A DNA stretch of 64,000 bases, from positions 31,505 to 95,504 of the forward strand of contig JAGNKU010000019.1 of the NCBI GenBank assembly GCA_017999985.1. The letters run 5' to 3'. Below are positions 1 through 8,595 of the stretch, piece after piece (within the stretch, counting starts at the first letter, position 1; every line of letters begins with the position of its first letter). The stretch comes from Phycisphaerae bacterium (lineage in GTDB: Bacteria; Planctomycetota; Phycisphaerae; UBA1845; Fen-1342). The position numbers and the translations under genes were made by a program. Below the pieces are notes generated by a model. That model searched no databases, was not told the origin of the DNA, and was given only the letters and a program-made list of their open reading frames with translations.

Positions 1-555
1 CAGTCCCAGGTAAGCCCACTTCAGCAGGCCGAGCCCCTGGTCGAGCCGGCGTGGCACGTGCACCGGCCGCAAGACGACGAGTTCCTGAATCGCACCGAGC
101 GGGCACACGCCGCCGCAAAACGCCCGGCCGAACAACAGCGCAAACACGAGCGGCAGGAAAAAGATCGCGATGGCAATCAGCGAGAGGGCGTACGTTGAAT
201 CGACCAGCGCGACGGTCACGTTCTGGATCGCGCCGATCGGGCAGAGGCAACCCTCGCGGTAGAAGCCGAAGTATGCCAGGCAAAAGATAGTGAGCGCGAC
301 CAGCGCCGTGCGGCTGCGGCGCTGGAGGACGATCCAGCTCGCCGCCCCCAGCGCCGCTGCCAGGACGACCACATCGACGATCTCGCGCCACAGGGCGCGA
401 GGCAGCGCGCGCTGCACGACCGGCGTCACGTAGTCAGCGCCAATGTCTTCGGCACTTGGTGCGGCGTCAACCGGGCGATGGTACTCCTGCGCCACGGCCG
501 CGGTGGCCGCGAGCAACAGAAGCAGCAGGAGGGTGCAGCGCCAACCCACGTTCAC
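1..555 (-). CDS. NapH/NosR-like membrane polyferredoxin, C-terminus cut by window edge
   Basis: I translated this by hand from a GTG at 555-553; 185 codons are visible before the window ends. The N-terminus is a Leu-rich signal or first membrane helix. About 60 residues later come two hydrophobic segments, each ending in a cysteine motif: a CLCPIGAIQ motif, then FCGGVCPLGAIQE. These are the 4Fe-4S motifs of NapH/NosR-type quinol-oxidising membrane ferredoxins. The GTG overlaps the TGA of the upstream ferredoxin gene by four bases (GTGA), so the two are probably translationally coupled. The likely role is moving electrons between the quinone pool and the soluble ferredoxin encoded next to it. 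The terminal acceptor cannot be told from this window. Confidence 0.75.
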   Translation of the reverse strand, partial: MNVGWRCTLLLLLLLAATAAVAQEYHRPVDAAPSAEDIGADYVTPVVQRALPRALWREIVDVVVLAAALGAASWIVLQRRSRTALVALTIFCLAYFGFYREGCLCPIGAIQNVTVALVDSTYALSLIAIAIFFLPLVFALLFGRAFCGGVCPLGAIQELVVLRPVHVPRRLDQGLGLLKWAYLGL

Positions 556-1136
556 GACTTCACCGGGACGCGCTGGTATGCTTCATCCGGGCAGGCGATG
601 GCGATCGAGCAGCGGTTGCAGTCCACACACAAGTTGTGGCGCACTTCGAGGCGGATCGAGCTGAGGCCAGCCGGTTCCTTGCAGCCCATCACGCACTTGC
701 CACAGCCGTTGCAGAGCTGCTCATCGATCACGTATTCGTAGTAATTGTTCGCCGGGTCCGTCGGATCAATGTCGCCGATGGCCTCGCGCTTGATCGCGTC
801 GCGCGGGCAGAGCTTCTGACTGGGCAGGCCCTGCGTGTTCACGGCGCTCTTGATCTCGAAGTACGCGGGGCAGATGTAGCAGCGGCCGCATTTCGCGTGG
901 TCGTTGACGGCGCGGACGGCCGACAGCGGCAGGACACACGTCGTGGAGCAGAGTTCGCACGCCGGCACGCCGACCGCGCCGAGCCGGCTGTTGATGCACT
1001 TCTCGGGATCGAGCCCCCACGCGCCCTCCGCGACGGCCTTGCGGCTCAGGTAGGCGACGATACCGCCGACGCCCACCAGGGCAGCGCCACGGACGGCGTG
1101 TCCAAGCACGTCGCGCCGCGTCGGCTGGTCCTTCAT
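552..1136 (-). CDS. 4Fe-4S ferredoxin with Tat-like signal (NapG-like)
   Basis: This 194-residue protein begins with a twin-arginine-like signal (TRRDVLG followed by a hydrophobic stretch). It carries four Cys-rich groups: CELCSTTC, CGRCYICP, CNGCGKCVMGC and CVDCNRCSIAIAC. The length and number of clusters match NapG-type or polyferredoxin-associated electron-transfer subunits, which carry about four 4Fe-4S clusters on the outer face of the membrane. The start overlaps the stop of the propeller gene (ATGA at 1136-1133), and the stop overlaps the start of the NapH-like gene. The three therefore form a tightly coupled operon. Which oxidoreductase it serves is unknown; no catalytic molybdoenzyme or cytochrome is visible nearby. 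Confidence 0.8.
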   Translation of the reverse strand: MKDQPTRRDVLGHAVRGAALVGVGGIVAYLSRKAVAEGAWGLDPEKCINSRLGAVGVPACELCSTTCVLPLSAVRAVNDHAKCGRCYICPAYFEIKSAVNTQGLPSQKLCPRDAIKREAIGDIDPTDPANNYYEYVIDEQLCNGCGKCVMGCKEPAGLSSIRLEVRHNLCVDCNRCSIAIACPDEAYQRVPVKS

Positions 1137-3340
1137 TGCGGCACCTCCGCCGCGGCCGGCGCACTGGTCGGCTGAGACGACGGCACCGGTTCATACACAC
1201 GAATTTCCAGCCGCACGGTATCGGCCACATAGATCCGGTCGTGTGAATCGACGGCGATGTCCATGTTCTTGCAGTTCGGTTCGAAGTCGTCCGTGGCGAC
1301 GACTGTCAGCAGCTCGCCGGTTGGATTATAGACTTTCACGCGCGGGCCGGCCTTCTCCGTCACGACGATGTGGCCGTCGCGAGTCAGCGCGATGTTCGTC
1401 GGATTGCAGCAACCCGGAAAGCCCGCCGGGTCCTGGCCGTCAAAGCGCCCCCACTGCCCCAGCAATTCGCCCTCGAGATTGAAACGCTGGACACGGTGCA
1501 TGCCCGCGTTGGCGGCGTGAAGCGTCCCCTGCGCGTCGCTGGCGAAATCGAGGTGGCGGTTGGGTACCAGGAAACCGCGCATGCGATTGTCGTTGCCCAG
1601 ATCGCCGCGCCACCGGCCACGCGGGTCGTACCGGCGAAGACAGCGGTCCCGCGTGTCCGCAATCACGACCTCGCCGCGCACGAAGCCGATCGCCGTCACC
1701 AGCCCCAGCCGCTCGGGATCGGCCCAGGTGTCGAGGAGTCTGCCCGTTTCGTCGAAGACCTCGATCTGCCGTTCTTCACCCACGAAGACGCGCCCATCGG
1801 CCGCAACGGCGACACAATAGCCCGGCTTCTGCGTGTCCCAACCCCGCAGAAACTTCCCTTCGGGCAACAGAATCGCCAGTTTGGAGTCGCCGACGGCGTA
1901 AATGCGGTCCTGGGCATCGATCGCCAGGCCGCGCAGCTCGTCAGCAAACTGCCCCGGCCCGGCGCCACGACCGCCGATGACGCGGAGCTGGCGGTATGCC
2001 ACCTTCGGCTCATCACGCGCCGCGAGCAGGAGCAGGCAATTCACGTGCCCGAGTCCGGCCCCGCGACCGACGGACGCGCTCTTCGCCGCGGGCTGACCAA
2101 CTTCGATGCAGACCATCTTCGTCATGTCGCGCAGGACGAGCTTGCCGTCGGACAGCGCCATCGGCCCCCAGACGTTGTCGCCATTGAGCACCTGCGCGTG
2201 GGCGAGCTCGCGGTACTCCTGCGTGTTCGCTTCCAGCAGCCGCAGCAGGCCGGTCTTGCCTTCGAGCGCGAAGATCAGCCCATCCACGAGCAGGAAGCTC
2301 CCCAAGTCGAAATCCGCGTGGCCCGCGCTGGTCCAGACGATCTTGCCGTCGAGGTCCAGGCACGTGAACAGGCCCCGCTGCTTCTTGCCGACGGCGAAGA
2401 GATGATCCTCGTAGAGGATCGGCGTGTGGACCTCCGAGTTCCACTCCTCCGTGGTCAGCTCGAACACGGTCTCCGTGCTGAACTTCCCGCCGTCGTTTTT
2501 CACGCGGATCATGACCGTGCCCGCGTCGTAGCCCGAGGTCATGAACACGCGGTCCGGCGGAATGGCCAGCGGCGACGGCGCCACCGCGACGTTGAACTTG
2601 CGCGCGTGATGCCAGAGCAGCGTGCCGTCGTCCGCCCGCACGCCCAGCACGCCGAACAACGTGCACCACAGGTATTGCTTCACGCCGCCGAGCTCGGCCG
2701 GCATCACCGACGCGTGCGAGAGCGGCCAGTTTTCCGGGTTCGGCGTGCGCCACAGCTCGCGGCCGGTGGCCTGGTCGAAGGCGACGATGAGCGCCGCCCC
2801 GCCGACTCCCAGCACCACGCGGTCGCCGTCCAGCAGCGGGTTCTGGCCGTTGTACCAGGGCGGGATTTGCGCCTGGTAATCGGCGACGAGATCCTTGCGC
2901 CACAGTTCCTTGCCGGTCTCGGCGTCGAGGCAATGGAAGATGCACTTCGGATCGAGCGTGAACACGCGCCCCCCCGCCACGGCCGGCGTGGTGCGCGTGA
3001 TCCCGTGGTTCGGCCGGATGGTCTTGCTCTCCCTGAAGCGCCAGAGTTCCTTACCGTCCGTCAACGTCAGGCACCGAACGCTCCACTCCTTCGCGTCGCG
3101 GTCGTAGTCGTTGAAGTACACGCGGCCGGCCACGATCGCCGCGGCGGCATAGCCCTGGCAGGCCTCCACCGTCCAGAGCACCTTCGGCCCACCGTCAGGC
3201 CACTGCCGCAGCAGGCCCGTCTCACGGGCGATGTTGTCGCGCTGCGGGCCGCGGAATTGCGGCCAGTCCGCCGCGCGCGCCATGGCGGCCAGCCCCGCCG
3301 CCGCGCACAGAGTCAGTAGTACCGTGAATCGTCGCCGCAT
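1133..3340 (-). CDS. Secreted PQQ-like beta-propeller plus NHL-repeat protein
   Basis: The protein has 735 residues from the ATG at 3340, chosen because it opens directly into a signal peptide (MRRRFTVLLTLCAAAGLAA); an upstream start at 3379 would run into the preceding gene. Residues 25-420 form a PQQ/BamB-like propeller opening with DWPQFRGPQRDN, with repeated G-x-E-L-W-R blades. Residues 450-735 form a second propeller of NHL-like repeats (GPGQFADELRGLAID, GFPGCCNPTNIALT). Such proteins are abundant in Planctomycetota, often annotated as PQQ-binding-like, and are usually not proven dehydrogenases. Here it precedes two ferredoxin genes with a four-base overlap, so a redox or structural partnership with them is plausible. 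No catalytic residues could be assigned. Confidence 0.82.
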   Translation of the reverse strand: MRRRFTVLLTLCAAAGLAAMARAADWPQFRGPQRDNIARETGLLRQWPDGGPKVLWTVEACQGYAAAAIVAGRVYFNDYDRDAKEWSVRCLTLTDGKELWRFRESKTIRPNHGITRTTPAVAGGRVFTLDPKCIFHCLDAETGKELWRKDLVADYQAQIPPWYNGQNPLLDGDRVVLGVGGAALIVAFDQATGRELWRTPNPENWPLSHASVMPAELGGVKQYLWCTLFGVLGVRADDGTLLWHHARKFNVAVAPSPLAIPPDRVFMTSGYDAGTVMIRVKNDGGKFSTETVFELTTEEWNSEVHTPILYEDHLFAVGKKQRGLFTCLDLDGKIVWTSAGHADFDLGSFLLVDGLIFALEGKTGLLRLLEANTQEYRELAHAQVLNGDNVWGPMALSDGKLVLRDMTKMVCIEVGQPAAKSASVGRGAGLGHVNCLLLLAARDEPKVAYRQLRVIGGRGAGPGQFADELRGLAIDAQDRIYAVGDSKLAILLPEGKFLRGWDTQKPGYCVAVAADGRVFVGEERQIEVFDETGRLLDTWADPERLGLVTAIGFVRGEVVIADTRDRCLRRYDPRGRWRGDLGNDNRMRGFLVPNRHLDFASDAQGTLHAANAGMHRVQRFNLEGELLGQWGRFDGQDPAGFPGCCNPTNIALTRDGHIVVTEKAGPRVKVYNPTGELLTVVATDDFEPNCKNMDIAVDSHDRIYVADTVRLEIRVYEPVPSSQPTSAPAAAEVPQ

Positions 3341-3359
3341 GGCGTCGGGGGTTCGCGTC

Positions 3360-4943
3360 CTAGGAGCCAGCCAGGGCATTCACAAACGGATTGATGTCCC
3401 CGAAGTTGACTTCGCCGTCGCCGTTCATGTCGCAGAAATTGCGGCCGTCGCAATCGGGGAAGTACTGGTCGTACACCCCGGTAAGCAGCATGACGAACGG
3501 GTTGATGTCGGCGAAACTGAGCCGGCCATCGCAGTTGGCATCGCCCAGGACAAACAGTCGGTTGTAGTACACGTAGTTGCCGCGGTCGCTGTCCCAATTC
3601 GTGACCGCCATGTCGAGCTTGCTGGACACCGTGTACGCGACGCGCAGCTCCGCGCCGGGATCCACGCCGATCGTCAGCCAGCCGCACTCCCGGCTCACCA
3701 GGTACTGCGACGGCGCTAGCGGCGAACCATCGACGAGGACCGCGGTCACTTCCTGGATCGTCCGGTGCGGCAGATGGTACAGGCGCTGTCCGCCGGTGGC
3801 CGGCGTGAAGACCGTCTCCACCGGCCGTAGTCCATTCTTCTCGATGTCACCGAACGCGATTTTCTCCACGACGCTGGTCACGTTGGAGCGCCAGGTGTGG
3901 GCGTTGCCGAAGCCGGCGCCGTTGTTGAGGAAGACACGCGTGTAATCCCACCAGGCCCCGGTGGCCAGGTCCAGGCGCCCGTCGCTGTCCAGGTCCGCCA
4001 GCGCGACCGCCGAGCAATAGCCGTCGGCGTACGTCCAGGCTGCGGTGGGGCCGAAGAACCCGAGCGTCTGGCCGTTGTACTGCCGGAAGCGCCCGCTGCC
4101 GCCTGAGATCTGGTTGTTGTCGGCGATCAACAGGTCGGGGCGCCCGTCGCCGGTCACGTCGCCGGCCGTCACCATGATCGCGTCCTGCGAGGTCTGATCC
4201 GTCAGTTGCCAGGCCGCCGTTGTCCCCAGCACGCCACCCAAATTACGATATACACGGCTGACCGAACCCGAAGCGGCGAAAGCGAGATCGAGCCAGCCGT
4301 CGGCGTCCGCATCCACCCAGCAGGCCCCCTGATAGTCATATTGGTCGCTCGACGTCCAGCTCGGCGTCGCCGCGAGCGTGCCGTCGATGTTCAGGTAAAC
4401 GTAATTCGGGTAATGGTGCGGCGGGGAATAGGCCCAGCCGGTCGCGACGGCCAGGTCCGGCCGGCCATCATTGTTCATGTCGCCGAAAGCCACGCCGAAT
4501 GCGTTGCCGATGACGTTCGCCGACCAGTCCGGCGTCGGCGAGAGCGTGCCTTCATTGTTGAGGTACAGACGCGCGATCGGCCCGGTGGTGTTGAATTCGC
4601 CGAGCGTGGCCACGGCGACATCCGGCCAGCCGTCGCCGTTCACGTCGGCGACGTCGAGGTGGCCGTTGAACACAAAGTCACTCGATTGCCAGTCGGGCGT
4701 CGGGGGGAAGGTGCCGTCGCCGCGGTTGTAGTACACGGCCACGTGCTGCTGGGCCATGTCGTTGCCGTTCGAGACGACGAAGTCCAGCCAGCCGTCGAGG
4801 TCGAGATCGACGAGGGCGCCACCGGTGCTGACCTGCGTGTCGGCGGAGATCCAGTCGGGCGTGCCGGAGTAAATGACCTGGGCCAGGCCCGGGATTCCGG
4901 ACAGCACGGCGACAACGAGAGCGACACTTGCGCGAGTACACAT
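3360..4943 (-). CDS. Secreted FG-GAP/VCBS-repeat protein with C-terminal dockerin-like module
   Basis: The protein has 527 residues from the ATG at 4943, which has a GGAGGA ribosome site eight bases upstream and leads into a signal peptide. Residues 30-430 hold repeated calcium-loop motifs of the D-x-D-x-D-G-W-x-D kind (DLDLDGWLDFVVSN, DVNGDGWPDVAVA, DLDSDGRLDLATG), the FG-GAP/VCBS propeller typical of large exported proteins. The last 65 residues hold two dockerin-like loops (GDANCDGRLSFADINPF and DMNGDGEVNFGDINPF). The same C-terminal module occurs in three other proteins of this window. The gene ends 19 bases before the PQQ/NHL gene and is probably the first of that operon. The ligand or partner is unknown. 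Confidence 0.8.
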   Translation of the reverse strand: MCTRASVALVVAVLSGIPGLAQVIYSGTPDWISADTQVSTGGALVDLDLDGWLDFVVSNGNDMAQQHVAVYYNRGDGTFPPTPDWQSSDFVFNGHLDVADVNGDGWPDVAVATLGEFNTTGPIARLYLNNEGTLSPTPDWSANVIGNAFGVAFGDMNNDGRPDLAVATGWAYSPPHHYPNYVYLNIDGTLAATPSWTSSDQYDYQGACWVDADADGWLDLAFAASGSVSRVYRNLGGVLGTTAAWQLTDQTSQDAIMVTAGDVTGDGRPDLLIADNNQISGGSGRFRQYNGQTLGFFGPTAAWTYADGYCSAVALADLDSDGRLDLATGAWWDYTRVFLNNGAGFGNAHTWRSNVTSVVEKIAFGDIEKNGLRPVETVFTPATGGQRLYHLPHRTIQEVTAVLVDGSPLAPSQYLVSRECGWLTIGVDPGAELRVAYTVSSKLDMAVTNWDSDRGNYVYYNRLFVLGDANCDGRLSFADINPFVMLLTGVYDQYFPDCDGRNFCDMNGDGEVNFGDINPFVNALAGS

Positions 4944-5170
4944 CGTGCGGTTCCTCCAGGCCAACGCCAGTCCTCCGGTCCCATTGTAGCAGGAGCCGGA
5001 CCCCGCCGGAACGCCCGATTGCCGCCCCCGAGGCCGCGTGGGGTGCTACCGACACAAAACAACACCGAAGCCCAGGCGCACCGCAGCGGGCCGCGCGCCT
5101 GAGGTTCGGTCCGCCGAGGGCCCCGCCGGGTCCGACCCGCGGTGGAGCACATGCGCCGCGGGGCGCAGGA

Positions 5171-5323
5171 CTATGCGCCGGTTGTCGCGCTATTCACCAG
5201 GGCGGAGACGATTTGCGTGGCCACCAGCTGGAGGACGTAGTACCCGAGGTCCGAGGCACACGCGCTCAATTGCAGCAGCGTACCCCCGGCCAGCGTCAAC
5301 GCGATCCATTTCCACTTCCTCAT
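5171..5323 (-). CDS. Small lipoprotein, 50 residues
   Basis: This short gene was found by hand translation. The ATG at 5323 has GGAG seven bases upstream. The product begins with MRKWKWIAL, continues with a hydrophobic stretch and reaches LSAC, an acceptable lipobox with Cys at residue 22. The mature part is only about 29 residues, with a hydrophobic helix (YYVLQLVATQIVSALV), and ends at TAG 5173-5171. I infer an envelope-anchored microprotein; no function can be assigned. It lies 227 bases upstream of the FG-GAP gene on the same strand, and a possible promoter precedes it. Confidence 0.6.
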   Translation of the reverse strand: MRKWKWIALTLAGGTLLQLSACASDLGYYVLQLVATQIVSALVNSATTGA

Positions 5324-5374
5324 ATTCGTCTCCGTTCAAGTTGGGCAGCCCAGGGATTCGTTAGGGTATCGGGC

Positions 5375-5404
5375 ACTATATCGCCCACCGTGGCGCGGGC
5401 ACAA
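5375..5404 (-). promoter_or_regulatory. Possible sigma70-type promoter for the small lipoprotein
   Basis: On the minus strand TTGTGC (5404-5399) is followed after 18 bases by TATAGT (5380-5375), about 50 bases upstream of the small lipoprotein start. The match is moderate and was made by eye. Confidence 0.35.
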
Positions 5405-5423
5405 GCGCGCCGAGCACACAAAC

Positions 5424-5451
5424 TTGATCCGCGGCACGCCATCGGGATAAT
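5424..5451 (+). promoter_or_regulatory. Likely sigma70-type promoter for the phosphodiesterase-type lipoprotein
   Basis: TTGATC (5424-5429) and GATAAT (5446-5451) are separated by 16 bases and lie 35 bases upstream of the start codon at 5486. It is back to back with the proposed leftward promoter in the same short intergenic region. Confidence 0.45.
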
Positions 5452-5485
5452 GCCGCGACCGGCAACCGGAACCGCGGGAGTGCGC

Positions 5486-7162
5486 ATGCGATCCGTCCGT
5501 CCGATCGACAACACGGTCCAGCACCCGACACCCTCGCTGACCGTGCGCGCGGTTGTTGCGCTGCTGGCGGCGGGCGCGCTGCTGGTTGGCGGCTGTGGCC
5601 ACGGCGGGCCGCTGTGGGCACGGCTGCACGCGGATGTGCAACGCCCCGAGCCGGGCGTGGTGCTGTTTCTGTGCGACGGTTTCAGGGCGGACATGCTGGA
5701 GACCGGCTGCCGGGCGGGCTGGTTGCCGAACATCCAGCGGCGCTTCATGCAGGGCGGCACGCACGTGGCCTGCGCCACAACGTGCATCCCGGCGATCACG
5801 TACGCGGCCATCGCCACGCACCTGACCGGGACGGGCCCGGGGCAACACACCATCGTCGGCAATTGCTGGTTCGATCCCGACAGGTTCTTCTTCCGCAGCT
5901 ACGCCACGATCGAGCACTATCGCGATGTCGACCACGACTGTGTCTCGCCCACCATCTACAGGCTGATGCAGCCCGCGCCATCCGCCAACATCCAAACCGC
6001 CCACCACCGCGACGTCACGCAGAACTTCGCGAACTGGGCGGTCTCCGGGGTCATGTGGTTCTTCGGCGACCACACGGCGGTCGATAAGCTGACCGCCACG
6101 ACGATCGAGCGCGTGGCCGCCTGGGCGAACGAGCAGCGCGCCTGGCCGAGCCTGCTGACGTGTTACTTCCCCGGCGCGGACTCCGTCGGCCACGCACACG
6201 GCGCCGGCTCGGACGCCTATCGCACGGCGTTGGCGCATGTCGACTACCAGATCGGCCGCATCTGCGACTGGCTCGATGCGCAGGACCTGCTCCCGACCAC
6301 GTATCTGATCCTCGTCAGCGATCACGGCATGGTCGATGTGCAGCCCGACCAGCGGATCGACCTCCTCGAGCTCGTGCGTGAGCGCTGGGGGCGGCACGCT
6401 ACCGACCGCACGCTCCAGGACGGCCCCGACGCCGGGCGGCGCGCGTACTTCGACGACTTCGACACCGTCGTCGCCTACCACAACGGCCGCGGCGCGTTCC
6501 TCTACCTCCGGGGGCCTGAGGGCTGGGACGGCCGTCGCGCTGCCCCGGACGAGGTCGCAGCCGTGCTGACGGCGCCGCCGCCGGAGGACCAGCTCTGGAA
6601 CATCCCCGGTGTCGCGCTGGTCACGTATCTGACCGGTGACGACGAGGCCATGTTGCGCTCGGCACGGGGCGTGTCGCAAGTGCGGCGTCGGACCGGCGCG
6701 GATGGTCCGGAGTTCGCGTACCTGCCCGGCTCGGATGACGTACTAGAGTACATGGCCGACCCGGGGGTGGCCGCTTTCGTGACGGCCGGCTTCCACCCGG
6801 CGCGCGCCTGGCTGGAAGCGACGGCGAACCAGCGCATCCCCGACGTCATTCCGCACCTGATCCCGCTGCTGCACGTGCATCGCGCCGGGCAGGTGGTCGC
6901 GTTCACCGAGGTCGGGTACAGTTTCGTATTCGAAGCCGGCGGTCACGGCGGTCTGGACCGGGACGAGCTGCGGATTCCGTTCATGATTGCCGGCCCCGGC
7001 GTGGAGCCGGGCGGGACGATCACCGTGGCGCGGTCCGTGGACTTGGTGCCGACCATCCTGACGCTGCTGGGGCGAAGGCCCGAAGACTACGCATGGCTGG
7101 AAGGTGTCTCGCTGATGAAAGCTGCTCCGGCAGTGTCCGGCCCACGGCGCGGGGCAGACTGA
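5486..7162 (+). CDS. Alkaline phosphatase superfamily lipoprotein (type I phosphodiesterase/nucleotide pyrophosphatase-like)
   Basis: I chose the ATG at 5486 because GGGAG lies five bases upstream and the product then starts with a lipoprotein signal ending in LLVGGC; the open frame upstream is uninterrupted but not gene-like. The 558-residue protein has the metal-binding framework of the alkaline phosphatase/phosphodiesterase superfamily: Asp64 in CDGFRAD, a likely nucleophile Thr98/Thr99 in CATTC, Asp279-His280 in SDHGMVD, and a late GGHGG motif. It probably hydrolyses a phosphodiester or phosphomonoester on the outer side of the membrane; the substrate is unknown. The stop is two bases before the next start, so the glycosidase-like gene is probably co-translated. 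Confidence 0.8.
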   Translation: MRSVRPIDNTVQHPTPSLTVRAVVALLAAGALLVGGCGHGGPLWARLHADVQRPEPGVVLFLCDGFRADMLETGCRAGWLPNIQRRFMQGGTHVACATTCIPAITYAAIATHLTGTGPGQHTIVGNCWFDPDRFFFRSYATIEHYRDVDHDCVSPTIYRLMQPAPSANIQTAHHRDVTQNFANWAVSGVMWFFGDHTAVDKLTATTIERVAAWANEQRAWPSLLTCYFPGADSVGHAHGAGSDAYRTALAHVDYQIGRICDWLDAQDLLPTTYLILVSDHGMVDVQPDQRIDLLELVRERWGRHATDRTLQDGPDAGRRAYFDDFDTVVAYHNGRGAFLYLRGPEGWDGRRAAPDEVAAVLTAPPPEDQLWNIPGVALVTYLTGDDEAMLRSARGVSQVRRRTGADGPEFAYLPGSDDVLEYMADPGVAAFVTAGFHPARAWLEATANQRIPDVIPHLIPLLHVHRAGQVVAFTEVGYSFVFEAGGHGGLDRDELRIPFMIAGPGVEPGGTITVARSVDLVPTILTLLGRRPEDYAWLEGVSLMKAAPAVSGPRRGAD

Positions 7163-7164
7163 TC

Positions 7165-8286
7165 ATGAAAGCCGCCGCTGCGCTGGGTGTGATGATCTTC
7201 ACAGGGGCCGCCCTGTGGTGGAGTCTGCCGCCGCAATCCGCCAGCCCGCAGGCCGCCGCCGCGGCCACCGGCGAAATCAAGCCTTCGACCGCCGACTATC
7301 GTGGCCTGGCAATCCAGGTCGCGTCGGGCTACAAGCCGGTCGAGACCTACGGGGCACTGCTGCGCGAGATCGCCGCGCTGGGGGCGAACTCCGTTTTGCT
7401 GAGCGTCGCCGGGTACATGGAACACGCCACCGCGCAGTCGATCTACATCGATGCCCGCAAGGTGCCGGCGCCGGAGGACTTCAAGACTGTGATCCGCCAG
7501 GCGCGGGCGCTGGGGCTAAAGGTCATCGTCATGCCGATCGTCCTGCTGCGCAATCCGCGCGGCAGCGAATGGCGCGGCGTGATCGAGCCGCCGGACTGGG
7601 ACGACTGGTGGGAGCAGTACAACGAGTTCGTCCTGTACTTCGCCGACATCGCGCGCGAGGGGCAGGCGGACGCATTGATGGTCGGCTCGGAGCTGGTCAG
7701 CACCGAGAAATACACGGACCGGTGGGAGAAGCTGATCGATGCCGTGCGGCCGCGGTTCTATGGCGGCAAGCTCGGGTACTCGGCCAACTGGGACCACTTC
7801 CGCCCCGTGCAGTTCTGGAACAAGCTCGACTTCATCGGCATGACGAGCTACTTCACGCTGGCGGACAAGAAGAACCCGACGGTCGAGGAGATCATCGCCC
7901 GGTGGGAGCCGATCCGGAAGGACATCCTGGATTGGCAGCGGCAGGTGGGCAAGCCGATCCTGCTCACCGAGGTCGGCTGGTGCAGCCAGGAAGGCGCCGC
8001 GACCGCCCCGTGGAACTACTACCAGAATCAGAAGGCCACGCCGGCGGCGATGGAGGAGCAACGCCGGTTGTACGAGGCCTTCATCCGCGCGTGGAACGGA
8101 ACGCCGGAGCTGATGGGCGTGATCTGGTGGGAATGGAACGCGACGGCAGGCGGGCCGACCGATTTCGGCTACACGCCAAAGGGCAAGCCGGCGGAGCAAG
8201 TGCTGCGGCAATGGCTGGGGGCGGGGCCAGAGTCGGCGCAACCTGACCCGCACGTATCCGAGAGTGGTGCCGGCACGCGGCATTGA
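7165..8286 (+). CDS. GH113-like TIM-barrel glycoside hydrolase, exported
   Basis: The 373-residue protein starts with a short hydrophobic export segment (MKAAAALGVMIFTGAALWW). Its body has the TIM-barrel pattern of GH113-type beta-mannanase-like hydrolases: alternating beta strands such as LKVIVMPIVLL, a probable acid/base Glu176 in VGSELVSTE, and a probable nucleophile Glu269 in LLTEVGW, followed by the Trp-rich IWWEWNA strand near the end. The family assignment is by pattern only; a non-catalytic relative is possible. It follows the phosphodiesterase gene by two bases and probably shares its mRNA. The two could act together on an extracellular glycan or phosphoglycan, which is inference. 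Confidence 0.68.
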   Translation: MKAAAALGVMIFTGAALWWSLPPQSASPQAAAAATGEIKPSTADYRGLAIQVASGYKPVETYGALLREIAALGANSVLLSVAGYMEHATAQSIYIDARKVPAPEDFKTVIRQARALGLKVIVMPIVLLRNPRGSEWRGVIEPPDWDDWWEQYNEFVLYFADIAREGQADALMVGSELVSTEKYTDRWEKLIDAVRPRFYGGKLGYSANWDHFRPVQFWNKLDFIGMTSYFTLADKKNPTVEEIIARWEPIRKDILDWQRQVGKPILLTEVGWCSQEGAATAPWNYYQNQKATPAAMEEQRRLYEAFIRAWNGTPELMGVIWWEWNATAGGPTDFGYTPKGKPAEQVLRQWLGAGPESAQPDPHVSESGAGTRH

Positions 8287-8595
8287 GCAGCGCGTGCTCT
8301 GAGCAGGCGGGGTTCCGCGCGCACAGATTTCGCACGCACCGGGAGAACGGTGTCGCCACATTCGCTGACGACATGGATGCGTTGCGCCGGGCCGGCACGC
8401 GTCAATTCGTCCACCAGCACGTCTATAGGTACTCGTAAGGCCGCAACGAAGCGCAACACGCCACCAGAAGCGGCCCCCCGGTTGGGACCGGGGATGGGGT
8501 GAAGGGCAGCGCGACTCACCGAGTTCCGACTACCGTGGCCGAGCCGGACACACCGCGCGCTCGCCAGGTCATCCGGGCCACGCAGGAGAATCACC
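8287..8595. other. Intergenic stretch, no gene seen
   Basis: About 309 bases between the glycosidase stop and the next gene. I see no convincing promoter, RNA or protein gene. The last 15 bases hold an AGGAG ribosome site for the CHRD/dockerin gene. Confidence 0.5.

Noticed and set aside
1370..3319. A 649-residue plus-strand frame antisense to the PQQ/NHL gene
   Set aside because: No motifs, shadow-like composition, and the minus-strand gene has a signal peptide and propeller repeats.
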